DNA from: Nevskiaceae bacterium
GTDB lineage: Bacteria > Pseudomonadota > Gammaproteobacteria > Steroidobacterales > Steroidobacteraceae
Reading direction: 5' to 3'
NCBI GenBank assembly: GCA_031277355.1
Contig: JAITMN010000074.1
Location: 1 to 6,496, forward strand
Length of the DNA: 6,496 nt
Shown: positions 1 to 5,162 of the stretch, one piece after another
Position numbering within the stretch: the stretch's first letter is position 1
Layout: each line of letters starts with the position of its first letter
Notes under the pieces: generated by a model
What the model was told of the DNA's origin: nothing
Seen by the model: only the letters and a program-made list of their open reading frames with translations
The model's database searches: none
Position numbers and translations under genes: made by a program

Positions 1-2895
1 ATTCACCTGCCCCAGACGCTGCAAGTCCGTCTGCGTCGCCAGCAGTTGATCCTCGCGCTCCACGATCCGCGCTTCGGCGGGCAGCAACAGCAGCACTTCT
101 TCCAGATCAAAGCGCGTCAGCGCGAACTGTTCCAGCAGACTTTCGCGCCGCAGCCGCGTTTCCTGCGCCGCGAGCCGCGCGGCTTCCAGCGCCTGCCGCG
201 CCTCCTCGACGCGCCGCTCCACTTCGATCCGCCGCTCATCGAGCCCGCGCAGTTCCGCATCGGCCGATTCCAGATCGCGCCGCGCCGCCTGCAAGTCGGC
301 CTCGATTTCAAGCCGCCGTTCGAGCAGTTCGTTCAGTTGCCGCGAAAGCTGTTCTATCGGCGCATCGCCATCGGCCAGTTCACGATCCAGTTGCTGCTGA
401 CGCTGCGCCAACTGCTCATGCTGTTCGTGCATGCGCTGTAGCGTTGCCGCCAGCGAGGCTTCGGTAGACTTTCGGCCTTCGAGTTGAATCAGCACGTCGC
501 GCGCCCGAGTCTGCGCGGCGGAAGCCAACTCGCGCGCCTGCGTGCTGGCAGCGCGGCGCTCATCGCGTTCATCTTCCAGCACCGCACGCTGCGCTTCCAA
601 TCGTTCGAGCCGTCCCGTGGCTTCTTCCAGCGCATCACGCGCCCGCGCCACGGCCTGCTGCGTGCGGGTGGATTCCTGCTGCACTTCGGCGCTCTCGCGT
701 TCGATGCGCTCCAAACGCAGCGCGCTTTGCTGACTGCGCGCGCGCATCGCCTCCAACGCACTGCGCGCTTCGGAATGTCCGGTATGGGTGGACTGAATCT
801 GCCGCTGCAATTCGTCCCGCTGCGCTTCGGCCTGCGCCAGATCGGCGCGCGAAGCCTGCAAACGCTGCTCGACTTCGCTCACCGTCTGCTCACGCTGTTT
901 CAACTGGCCCCGCAGCCCGCGAATCCGGTGTTCACGCTCGATCACGCCCGCGTGCGGATCGCCGCCTCGCGCCACACGCAGCCAATCGCGCCCCACCCAC
1001 ACGCCTTGATCGGTCACCAGCGATTCGCCATCGGCCAGCGCGCCACGGCGCGCCAAGGCTTCTTCCAGCGACGCCACCGTGCCCACGCGCTCCAAACGCC
1101 GCAGCACCGCACGCGGCCCGCGCACGCGCGCGGCCAAGCCTTGTCCATCGCCCTGCTGCGTACCCTCTTCGACCAGCATCACCTGCCCGCCGGTCAGTTC
1201 ACCGATGCGGCCGGCCACCGCGTCGATGGATGGCACCGACACGGCTTCCAATGTCTCGCCCAGCACCGCTTCGACGCTGCGCTCCCAGCCGCTTTCAACC
1301 TCCAACTGCGCCGTAACACGCGGCCTCTCGGCAAGCCCCGTGGCCGCAAGCCATCGCCCCGCATCCCGATCAGCCTCGCCCAGCGCCGCCTTCTGCAACG
1401 CATCGAGCGACACCAGTTCGGCCCGCGCAGCCTCGCGCGCATGACGCGCGGCCTCCAACTCACGCTCCACCTGCTGCTGTGTTTCGCGCAGGCGCTGCAA
1501 GTCTTCCAGCATCCGCTGCAACGCGCTGAACGCCTGTTCACTCGCGCCGCGCGCCGATTGCTCCACCTGTTCCAGTTCCGCCAGCGCTTCAGCCGCGTTC
1601 TGCCCGATCAGTTGATCGAGCTCCACGGCAAGACGATCCCGATGCGCACCCAGGCGCCGCAACTGATCGTCCAGTTGCTCGATGCGCGCACGCTCCACCT
1701 GCGTGGTCTGATACGTGCCGCCCAGTTCGCGATTGAATTGCTCCCAGCGTTCCTGCCACTGCTGCAACTGCGCTTCGGCTTCCTCACGCGCGGCCAGTCG
1801 CTGCCCTTCGGCCTCCTGAGCCGCCGCCGCGCTGGGCATCAACTCGGCAATCTCCGCGCGCAGACGTTCGGCCAGCGTTTGATCGCGCGTCAATCCACTG
1901 GCTACGTCGGCCAGCATCGAGCGCGTTTGCGTCAACTCCTGCTGCCGGCGCTCGCGCAACTCGCGCGCGTGCGTCAGCTGCTGCTCGCAGCGCGCCACTT
2001 CCGCGCCCTGCTGGTAGTAACCGCCCTGCACGGTATTCACGCGCTCGCTGGCGGCAAACTGAAACTCGCGCTGTTTCTCGACCGCCGCTTCAGCCGCGCG
2101 CTGCGAGGCCACCTGCTGTTGCAGCACGAGGTCCGCTTCGCGCATCGCGCGATTGTTGATCGCCGCGCCGCTGTCGATTTCGCGCAGCCGCAGCGCCAGC
2201 ACTTCGGCCGACAACTGCCGCTCGCGATTCTTCAATTCCTGAAAGCGCCGCGCTTGCGCGGCCTGCCGTTGCAGATGACGGATTTGTTTATCCACTTCAT
2301 CGCGCACGTCTTGCAGCCGTTCCAGGTTCTCGCGCGTATCGGTGATGCGCGCTTCAGTCTCGCGGCGACGCTCCTTGTAGCGCGAAATGCCCGCAGCTTC
2401 TTCGATGAAGGCGCGCATGTCATCGCTGCGCGCCTCGATCACGCGGGAAATCATCCCCTGTTCGATGATGGCGTAGCTGCGCGACCCCAGGCCCGTGCCA
2501 AGAAACAGCGTGGTGATGTCCTTGCGGCGGCAGCGCGCGCCATTGATGAAATAGGCCGACGTTCCATCGCGCGACACCACGCGCTTCAGCGACACTTCGG
2601 CGTAGGTGGCGTAGTTGCCGCCCAGCTTGCCGTCGCTGTTATCGAAGATCAGCTCCACCGAGGCGGTGCCCACCGGCCGGCGCGTGCCGGAGCCGTTGAA
2701 GATCACATCGGCCATCGAGTCGCCGCGCAGGTGACGTGCCGACAGCTCGCCCATCACCCAGCGCACCGCGTCGATGATGTTGGACTTGCCGCAACCATTG
2801 GGCCCGACCACGCCGGTCAGGTTCGAAGGAAAAGGCACCGAGGTCGGATCGACGAAGGACTTGAACCCGGCAAGTTTGACCCGACTCAGACGCAT
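1..2895 (-). CDS. smc: Chromosome partition protein SMC, 3'-truncated by window edge
   Basis: This is the structural maintenance of chromosomes ATPase. It dimerises, works with ScpA and ScpB on the nucleoid, and uses ATP to extrude or clamp DNA loops during chromosome organisation and segregation. The ATG at 2895 opens a frame uninterrupted to the left edge, giving 965 residues of a protein normally near 1,150-1,190. The N-terminus MRLSRVKLAGFKSFVDPT is the canonical SMC start. The Walker A motif GPNGCGKS is at about residues 31-38, and the Q-loop region (IEQGMIS) is near 144-150. A Glu/Arg/Gln-rich coiled coil follows (about 170-505). The globular hinge is at about 510-660 (SGWERSVEAVLG near 535, GVWVGRDWLRVARGGDP near 635), followed by the returning coil. 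The last visible residues, RLGQVN, match the conserved motif opening the C-terminal head, so the ABC signature and Walker B lie outside. A GAGG at 2907-2910 is a distant Shine-Dalgarno. The gene is divergent from queF. Identity is very secure; this is SMC, not MukB. Confidence 0.97.
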   Translation of the reverse strand, partial: MRLSRVKLAGFKSFVDPTSVPFPSNLTGVVGPNGCGKSNIIDAVRWVMGELSARHLRGDSMADVIFNGSGTRRPVGTASVELIFDNSDGKLGGNYATYAEVSLKRVVSRDGTSAYFINGARCRRKDITTLFLGTGLGSRSYAIIEQGMISRVIEARSDDMRAFIEEAAGISRYKERRRETEARITDTRENLERLQDVRDEVDKQIRHLQRQAAQARRFQELKNRERQLSAEVLALRLREIDSGAAINNRAMREADLVLQQQVASQRAAEAAVEKQREFQFAASERVNTVQGGYYQQGAEVARCEQQLTHARELRERRQQELTQTRSMLADVASGLTRDQTLAERLRAEIAELMPSAAAAQEAEGQRLAAREEAEAQLQQWQERWEQFNRELGGTYQTTQVERARIEQLDDQLRRLGAHRDRLAVELDQLIGQNAAEALAELEQVEQSARGASEQAFSALQRMLEDLQRLRETQQQVERELEAARHAREAARAELVSLDALQKAALGEADRDAGRWLAATGLAERPRVTAQLEVESGWERSVEAVLGETLEAVSVPSIDAVAGRIGELTGGQVMLVEEGTQQGDGQGLAARVRGPRAVLRRLERVGTVASLEEALARRGALADGESLVTDQGVWVGRDWLRVARGGDPHAGVIEREHRIRGLRGQLKQREQTVSEVEQRLQASRADLAQAEAQRDELQRQIQSTHTGHSEARSALEAMRARSQQSALRLERIERESAEVQQESTRTQQAVARARDALEEATGRLERLEAQRAVLEDERDERRAASTQARELASAAQTRARDVLIQLEGRKSTEASLAATLQRMHEQHEQLAQRQQQLDRELADGDAPIEQLSRQLNELLERRLEIEADLQAARRDLESADAELRGLDERRIEVERRVEEARQALEAARLAAQETRLRRESLLEQFALTRFDLEEVLLLLPAEARIVEREDQLLATQTDLQRLGQVN

Positions 2896-2973
2896 TGCGC
2901 GGCGAGCCTCGTTCCATGTGGCATATTTGAAGACTGCATAGGGGGCGGTAGTGTAGATTAAACTGTCACACCG
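2896..2973. promoter_or_regulatory. Divergent smc/queF intergenic region
   Basis: This 78-bp spacer separates two divergent start codons and must carry the smc promoter and probably the queF promoter. It is visibly more AT-rich than its surroundings. On the plus strand a possible -10 for queF is TAGATT at 2954-2959. The only -35-like hexamer, TTGAAG at 2927-2932, is 21 bp away, which is too far for a good promoter; with TAGTGT (2949-2954) as -10 the spacer is 16 bp but the -10 match is poor. On the minus strand I see no convincing hexamer pair for smc. No preQ1 riboswitch is recognisable before queF. The region's regulatory role follows from its position; the exact elements are guesses. Confidence 0.45.
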
Positions 2974-3363
2974 ATGAGCACCCAACCTTCAACCGGAATC
3001 GAAACCTTCGTCAATCCGGCCTCCGACCGCGACTACACCATCCGCATCACGATGCCGGAGTTCACCTGCCTGTGCCCCAAGACCGGCCAGCCGGACTTCG
3101 CGACGCTGAAACTGGAGTACGTCCCCGACCGGCTTTGCATCGAACTGAAGTCGCTGAAGCTCTACATCTGGTCCTTTCGCGACCGAGGCTGCTTCCACGA
3201 AGCGGTCACCAACGAAATTCTGGACCACTTGGCCGGCGCGGTTGATCCGCGCTGCATGCGGCTCACCGCCGAATTTCTGGTTCGCGGCGGCATCTACACC
3301 ACCGTGGTGGCGCAGCAGATCAAACCCGGCTGGCAGCCCCCGCAGGCGCTGCATTTGCCCTGA
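2974..3363 (+). CDS. queF: NADPH-dependent 7-cyano-7-deazaguanine reductase QueF (unimodular type)
   Basis: QueF reduces the nitrile of preQ0 to the aminomethyl group of preQ1 with two NADPH. This is a committed cytosolic step of queuosine biosynthesis, before Tgt inserts preQ1 into tRNA. At 129 residues it is the short single-T-fold type (Bacillus YkvM-like), not the ~280-residue bimodular type of E. coli. The nucleophile lies in CPKTGQPDFA: Cys34, with the proton donor Asp41 seven residues on. The QueF signature ELKSLKLY is at 57-64. The substrate-binding His75-Glu76 pair is in CFHEAV. These spacings equal those of B. subtilis Cys55/Asp62/78-85/His96-Glu97. Val78 occupies the place of the disulfide-forming Cys99; extra cysteines are at 32 and 73. 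No clear Shine-Dalgarno precedes the ATG, so the start is supported by the N-terminal pattern only. dksA follows after 83 bp, and gluQ further on acts on the pathway's end product. Family assignment is secure. Confidence 0.96.
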   Translation: MSTQPSTGIETFVNPASDRDYTIRITMPEFTCLCPKTGQPDFATLKLEYVPDRLCIELKSLKLYIWSFRDRGCFHEAVTNEILDHLAGAVDPRCMRLTAEFLVRGGIYTTVVAQQIKPGWQPPQALHLP

Positions 3364-3373
3364 GCCAGCCCAA

Positions 3374-3387
3374 GCCCTGTACAGGGC
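3374..3387. repeat. 14-bp perfect palindrome over the dksA -35
   Basis: GCCCTGTACAGGGC is a perfect, spacer-less palindrome beginning 10 bp after the queF stop. Its central TGTACA is also the best -35 hexamer of the dksA promoter, so a protein bound here would be well placed to block or modulate RNA polymerase. As RNA it could form only a 5-bp stem with a GUAC loop, and no T tract follows, so a queF terminator is less likely than an operator. A further AGCCCT at 3388-3393 repeats half of the dyad. No regulator is identified; the operator role is inference. Confidence 0.5.
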
Positions 3388-3405
3388 AGCCCTCGCCGGT
3401 ATAAT
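3378..3405 (+). promoter_or_regulatory. Sigma70-type promoter for dksA (and probably gluQ)
   Basis: The -10 hexamer at 3400-3405 is a perfect TATAAT, striking in such GC-rich DNA. The -35 candidate TGTACA at 3378-3383 matches TTGACA at four of six positions, with a 16-bp spacer. Transcription would start near 3412. Between the -10 and that start lies a GC-rich discriminator (CCCGCG, 3406-3411), the kind of sequence typical of promoters inhibited by ppGpp and DksA. E. coli dksA is known to repress itself, so autoregulation is a reasonable inference here. Its location, 83 bp before the dksA ATG region closes and just after queF, means dksA need not depend on queF transcription. Confidence 0.72.
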
Positions 3406-3410
3406 CCCGC

Positions 3411-3446
3411 GTCCTCCAACAACCCGAGGTCCTCCGGGAGGCCAGC
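3411..3446 (+). promoter_or_regulatory. dksA leader with strong RBS and repeated GTCCTCC
   Basis: The dksA Shine-Dalgarno is GGGAGG at 3436-3441, five bases before the ATG. The heptamer GTCCTCC occurs twice in the short leader, at 3411-3417 and 3429-3435. Each copy contains CCTCC, the exact complement of GGAGG in the Shine-Dalgarno. The first copy can fold onto the ribosome site with a 19-nt loop. The second is directly adjacent, so it could pair only between molecules or be displaced by a GAGG (3426-3429) pairing upstream with CCTC (3413-3416). Translation control through this leader is possible but unproven; the RBS itself is clear. Confidence 0.55.
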
Positions 3447-4169
3447 ATGGCGGCCAAGAAGCCCAAAGCGAAGATTCCTAGCAAGGCTAAAAAAACTGCG
3501 CCGATCAAGGCTGCTGCGAAGCAACCGGCTGCGGCGAAGAAGCCTGCTGTCACCCGTACCGAGAGCACCGTGCCCAAGACTGTAGTTGCCGCCCGTCCCG
3601 CGAAGAAAACCCCGGCCAAACCCGCCACCGCTGCCCCCACGCCCGCGCCCACCGAGGAAGTGATCGCCACCGGCGTTCGCATGAGTCCACCTCCGCCGCC
3701 GCCCGTGCATGATGATGGCGACGACGGCTCGCTGCTGGCCGGTCCGCGCAATGTACAGCCCTACATCCTCAAGCGCGGCGAACAGTACATGGGTCAGGAG
3801 CAGTTGGAGCACTTCCGCAGCATCCTGCAAAGCTGGAAACAGGACTTGATGGAGGAAGTCGATCGCACCGTCTCGCACATGAAAGACGAAGCGGCGAATT
3901 TCCCCGACCCGAACGACCGCGCCACGCAGGAGGAGGAATTCAGCCTCGAACTGCGCACGCGCGACCGCGAGCGCAAGCTGATCCGCAAGATCGACGAAGC
4001 GCTGATGCGCATCGAAGACGGCAGCTATGGCTACTGCCTGGAAACCGGCGAGCAGATCGGCATCAAGCGTCTGGAAGCGCGCCCCGTCGCAACGCTGAGC
4101 ATCGAAGCGCAGGAGCGCCGTGAGCGCCGCGAAAAGCAGTACGGCGACCGGGACGACCGCTACCGCTGA
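3447..4169 (+). CDS. dksA: RNA polymerase-binding transcription factor DksA, single-Cys type with long basic N-terminal extension
   Basis: DksA binds in the RNA polymerase secondary channel and, with ppGpp, lowers rRNA transcription and activates amino-acid promoters. The protein is 240 residues against about 151 in E. coli. Residues 1-70 are Lys/Ala/Pro/Thr-rich, like a histone H1 tail. Residues 81-86 are six prolines, then an acidic patch (DDGDD, 89-93). The DksA core starts near 114 (YMGQEQLEHF). The coiled-coil tip carries DPNDRA with Asp154, Asp157 and Ala159, equivalent to the essential Asp71, Asp74 and Ala76 of E. coli. The zinc site is reduced to Cys197; the other three positions are Thr200, Ser218 and Ala221. 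GIKRLEARP (205-213) confirms the family. The start has a strong RBS (GGGAGG, 5-nt spacing). A run of seven A's lies at 3489-3495. The stop overlaps gluQ by 50 nt. The identity is secure; the role of the extension is unknown. Confidence 0.96.
   Translation: MAAKKPKAKIPSKAKKTAPIKAAAKQPAAAKKPAVTRTESTVPKTVVAARPAKKTPAKPATAAPTPAPTEEVIATGVRMSPPPPPPVHDDGDDGSLLAGPRNVQPYILKRGEQYMGQEQLEHFRSILQSWKQDLMEEVDRTVSHMKDEAANFPDPNDRATQEEEFSLELRTRDRERKLIRKIDEALMRIEDGSYGYCLETGEQIGIKRLEARPVATLSIEAQERRERREKQYGDRDDRYR
4111..4122 (+). promoter_or_regulatory. gluQ ribosome binding site and GTG start inside dksA
   Basis: AGGAG at 4111-4115 lies four bases before a GTG at 4120, both within the dksA coding sequence. Downstream of this GTG there is no in-frame ATG, GTG, TTG or CTG before the conserved GRFAPSPTG motif (from 4210). 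It is therefore the only conventional start that can supply the catalytic N-terminus. Ribosomes translating dksA would run over this site, which suggests translational coupling. The spacing is a little short. Confidence 0.6.
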
Positions 4170-5058
4170 TCGCCCCGGCGATCACAAGGATCATCGCCCG
4201 GGCTATCGCGGCCGTTTCGCCCCCTCACCCACGGGGCTGTTGCACATCGGTTCGCTGGTCACTGCGCTGGCCAGTTGGCTCGACGCCCGCGCGCATCGCG
4301 GGCAGTGGCTGATCCGCATCGAAGATTTGGACACCCCGCGCGTCGTGCCCGGTGCGGAACACTCCATTCTTGCCACGCTGTCGAGCTTGGGCCTGGAATC
4401 CGACGCCCCGCCGCTGCGTCAATCGCAGCGAAGTGATCTGTACCGCGAAGCGCTCGACACGCTGCGCCAGCAGGGCCTGGCGTACCGCTGCCTCTGCGCC
4501 CGCAGCGAGGTGGAACACCCCTACGCCGGCACCTGCCGCGACGCCGCCCACCAACGCGAACCCTCCGCGTGGCGGCTGCGCCTGAACCCCGACGACGCCA
4601 TCGACTTCGACGACCGCTTCCAAGGCCCCTGCCACTACCCCAACCGCGCGCTGGGCGACCCGGTGATCTTCCGGCGCGACGGCCTCGCCGCCTACCAGTT
4701 GGCCGTCGTCGTCGATGATCTGGCGCAGGGCATCACCGACGTGGTGCGCGGGGCCGACCTGCTGGAAAGTACCGCCTGGCAGTTGCAGGTCATCGCCGCG
4801 CTCAAGGCCGCGCCGCCGCGCTATGCCCATGTGCCGCTGGTGGTCGAAGCCGATGGCGCGAAGCTCGCCAAATCGCGTCACAGCGTGGCGGTGGGGACGC
4901 TGCGCCCCGGTGCGGCGCTGGTGCAGGCATTGACGCTGCTGCGCCAAGCGCCCCCGGAGGGTCTGGAGGACTCCACCCCCGCCGATATCCTCGATTGGGG
5001 CATCGCCCACTGGAATTCTGTCGCCTTCCTGCGACAGTTAGTATTGAAACTTCCCTAG
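4120..5058 (+). CDS. gluQ: Glutamyl-Q tRNA(Asp) synthetase GluQRS
   Basis: This is a truncated class I glutamyl-tRNA synthetase paralogue. It activates glutamate with ATP without tRNA and attaches it to the cyclopentenediol of queuosine at position 34 of tRNA-Asp. The 312 residues comprise the Rossmann catalytic core only, with no anticodon-binding domain, as expected (E. coli about 300). GRFAPSPTG is at 31-39, and the HIGH-like motif is HIGS (42-45). RIEDLDTPR is at 66-74. The zinc ligands Cys124, Cys126, Tyr135 and Cys139 correspond to E. coli Cys101, Cys103, Tyr115 and Cys119. FRRDGLAAYQLAVVVDD is at 184-200, and the KMSKS counterpart is KLAKS (248-252). The forced GTG start adds about 24 residues before the motif compared with E. 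coli, and overlaps dksA by 50 nt. Cotranscription with dksA is very likely, and queF upstream makes the precursor of its substrate. Identity is secure; the exact N-terminus is less so. Confidence 0.95.
   Translation: MSAAKSSTATGTTATADRPGDHKDHRPGYRGRFAPSPTGLLHIGSLVTALASWLDARAHRGQWLIRIEDLDTPRVVPGAEHSILATLSSLGLESDAPPLRQSQRSDLYREALDTLRQQGLAYRCLCARSEVEHPYAGTCRDAAHQREPSAWRLRLNPDDAIDFDDRFQGPCHYPNRALGDPVIFRRDGLAAYQLAVVVDDLAQGITDVVRGADLLESTAWQLQVIAALKAAPPRYAHVPLVVEADGAKLAKSRHSVAVGTLRPGAALVQALTLLRQAPPEGLEDSTPADILDWGIAHWNSVAFLRQLVLKLP
4167..4198 (+). repeat. Two overlapping, mutually exclusive dyads at the dksA stop codon
   Basis: TGATCGCC (4167-4174) and GGCGATCA (4177-4184) form a perfect 8-bp inverted repeat with a 2-nt centre; its first three bases are the dksA stop codon. 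The second arm also pairs with ATCGCC at 4193-4198 (with GGCGAT, 4177-4182; 10-nt loop). The RNA could therefore adopt either hairpin but not both. No T tract follows, so a simple intrinsic terminator is unlikely. The structure lies in early gluQ codons and may modulate its translation or RNA stability. Confidence 0.5.
5018..5045 (+). terminator. Possible terminator hairpin inside the 3' end of gluQ
   Basis: CTGTCGC (5018-5024) and GCGACAG (5031-5037) form a perfect 7-bp GC-rich stem with a 6-nt loop, followed by TTAGTATT (5038-5045), a weak U-rich tail. The hairpin ends 21 nt before the gluQ stop, so it would sit within the coding sequence. The tail has only five T's in eight, so efficiency would be modest. 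It is the best candidate for the end of the dksA-gluQ transcript. Confidence 0.35.
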
Positions 5059-5069
5059 CGTAAAGGGAA
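5051..5069. repeat. Inverted repeat across the gluQ stop codon
   Basis: TTCCCT (5051-5056) and AGGGAA (5064-5069) are complementary arms of 6 bp around a 7-nt loop containing part of the gluQ TAG stop. No T tract follows on the plus strand, though TTTT occurs a few bases later at 5077-5080. It could be a second, weaker stem adding to the hairpin just upstream, a processing site, or chance. Confidence 0.3.
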
Positions 5070-5084
5070 AAACGCATTTTCAGG

Positions 5085-5112
5085 TTGGGTTTTCCCCACA
5101 AGCTGGTCTAAT
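5085..5112 (+). promoter_or_regulatory. Candidate promoter for the PhaR-like gene
   Basis: In the 104-bp spacer after gluQ, TTGGGT (5085-5090) and TCTAAT (5107-5112) lie 16 bp apart. TCTAAT matches the -10 consensus at five of six positions, while the -35 matches at only three. Transcription would begin near 5119, giving a leader of about 44 nt. The spacer is less GC-rich than the neighbouring genes, which fits a promoter. The gene may alternatively be read through from gluQ. Confidence 0.4.
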
Positions 5113-5143
5113 GTAGCGCTACCTGCCTGACGTTTTTTACGTC
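5113..5143. promoter_or_regulatory. Two dyads in the PhaR-like gene leader (candidate operators)
   Basis: GTAGCGCTAC (5113-5122) is a perfect 10-bp palindrome directly after the candidate -10. GACGT (5129-5133) and ACGTC (5139-5143) are perfect arms around five T's. Both are placed where a repressor would act. PhaR proteins are known autorepressors in several bacteria, so self-control is conceivable, but neither dyad matches a PhaR site I can vouch for. The GACGT dyad could also form a small RNA hairpin just ahead of the AAGGAG ribosome site at 5151-5156. Confidence 0.35.
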
Positions 5144-5162
5144 TCGCGCCAAGGAGCCGGCG

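Noticed and set aside
1..2895. MukB, Rad50 or another SMC-like protein instead of SMC
   Set aside because: The N-terminal motif, the hinge at mid-length and the RLGQVN block before the C-terminal head are those of bacterial SMC; MukB and Rad50 differ at all three.
484..2961. An 825-codon open frame on the plus strand, opposite smc
   Set aside because: It runs in exact codon register with smc, so a stop would need TTA, CTA or TCA codons in smc, which are rare at this GC content. The product is a low-complexity Arg/Leu/His/Gln string with no recognisable domain, while the minus strand encodes textbook SMC motifs.
2896..2973. preQ1 riboswitch ahead of queF
   Set aside because: The spacer is only 78 bp and lacks the characteristic A-rich 3' tail and compact pseudoknot pairing of preQ1-I; I could not build the preQ1-II fold either.
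3447..3700. Separate H1-like or AlgP-like gene fused or misassembled before dksA
   Set aside because: The frame is continuous, has a strong ribosome site and promoter only at the 5' end, and no internal start with a convincing ribosome site before the DksA core.
3294..3878. A 194-codon open frame on the minus strand across queF end and dksA
   Set aside because: It spans the dksA promoter and two plus-strand genes, and encodes a Gly/Arg/Leu-rich string generated by the complement of Lys/Ala/Pro codons.
4836..4843. GCTGGTGG, identical to the E. coli Chi sequence
   Set aside because: One octamer inside a coding region with GC-rich codons is expected by chance, and Chi sequences differ between lineages.
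4225..5010. A 261-codon open frame on the minus strand, opposite gluQ
   Set aside because: Shadow of gluQ in GC-rich DNA; the sense strand has the HIGS, zinc-ligand and KLAKS motifs in correct order, and the antisense product is a Gly/Val/Gln-rich string.
5092..5100. TTCCCCACA, resembling a DnaA box
   Set aside because: Two mismatches to TTATCCACA and no second box or AT-rich unwinding region nearby, so not an origin.
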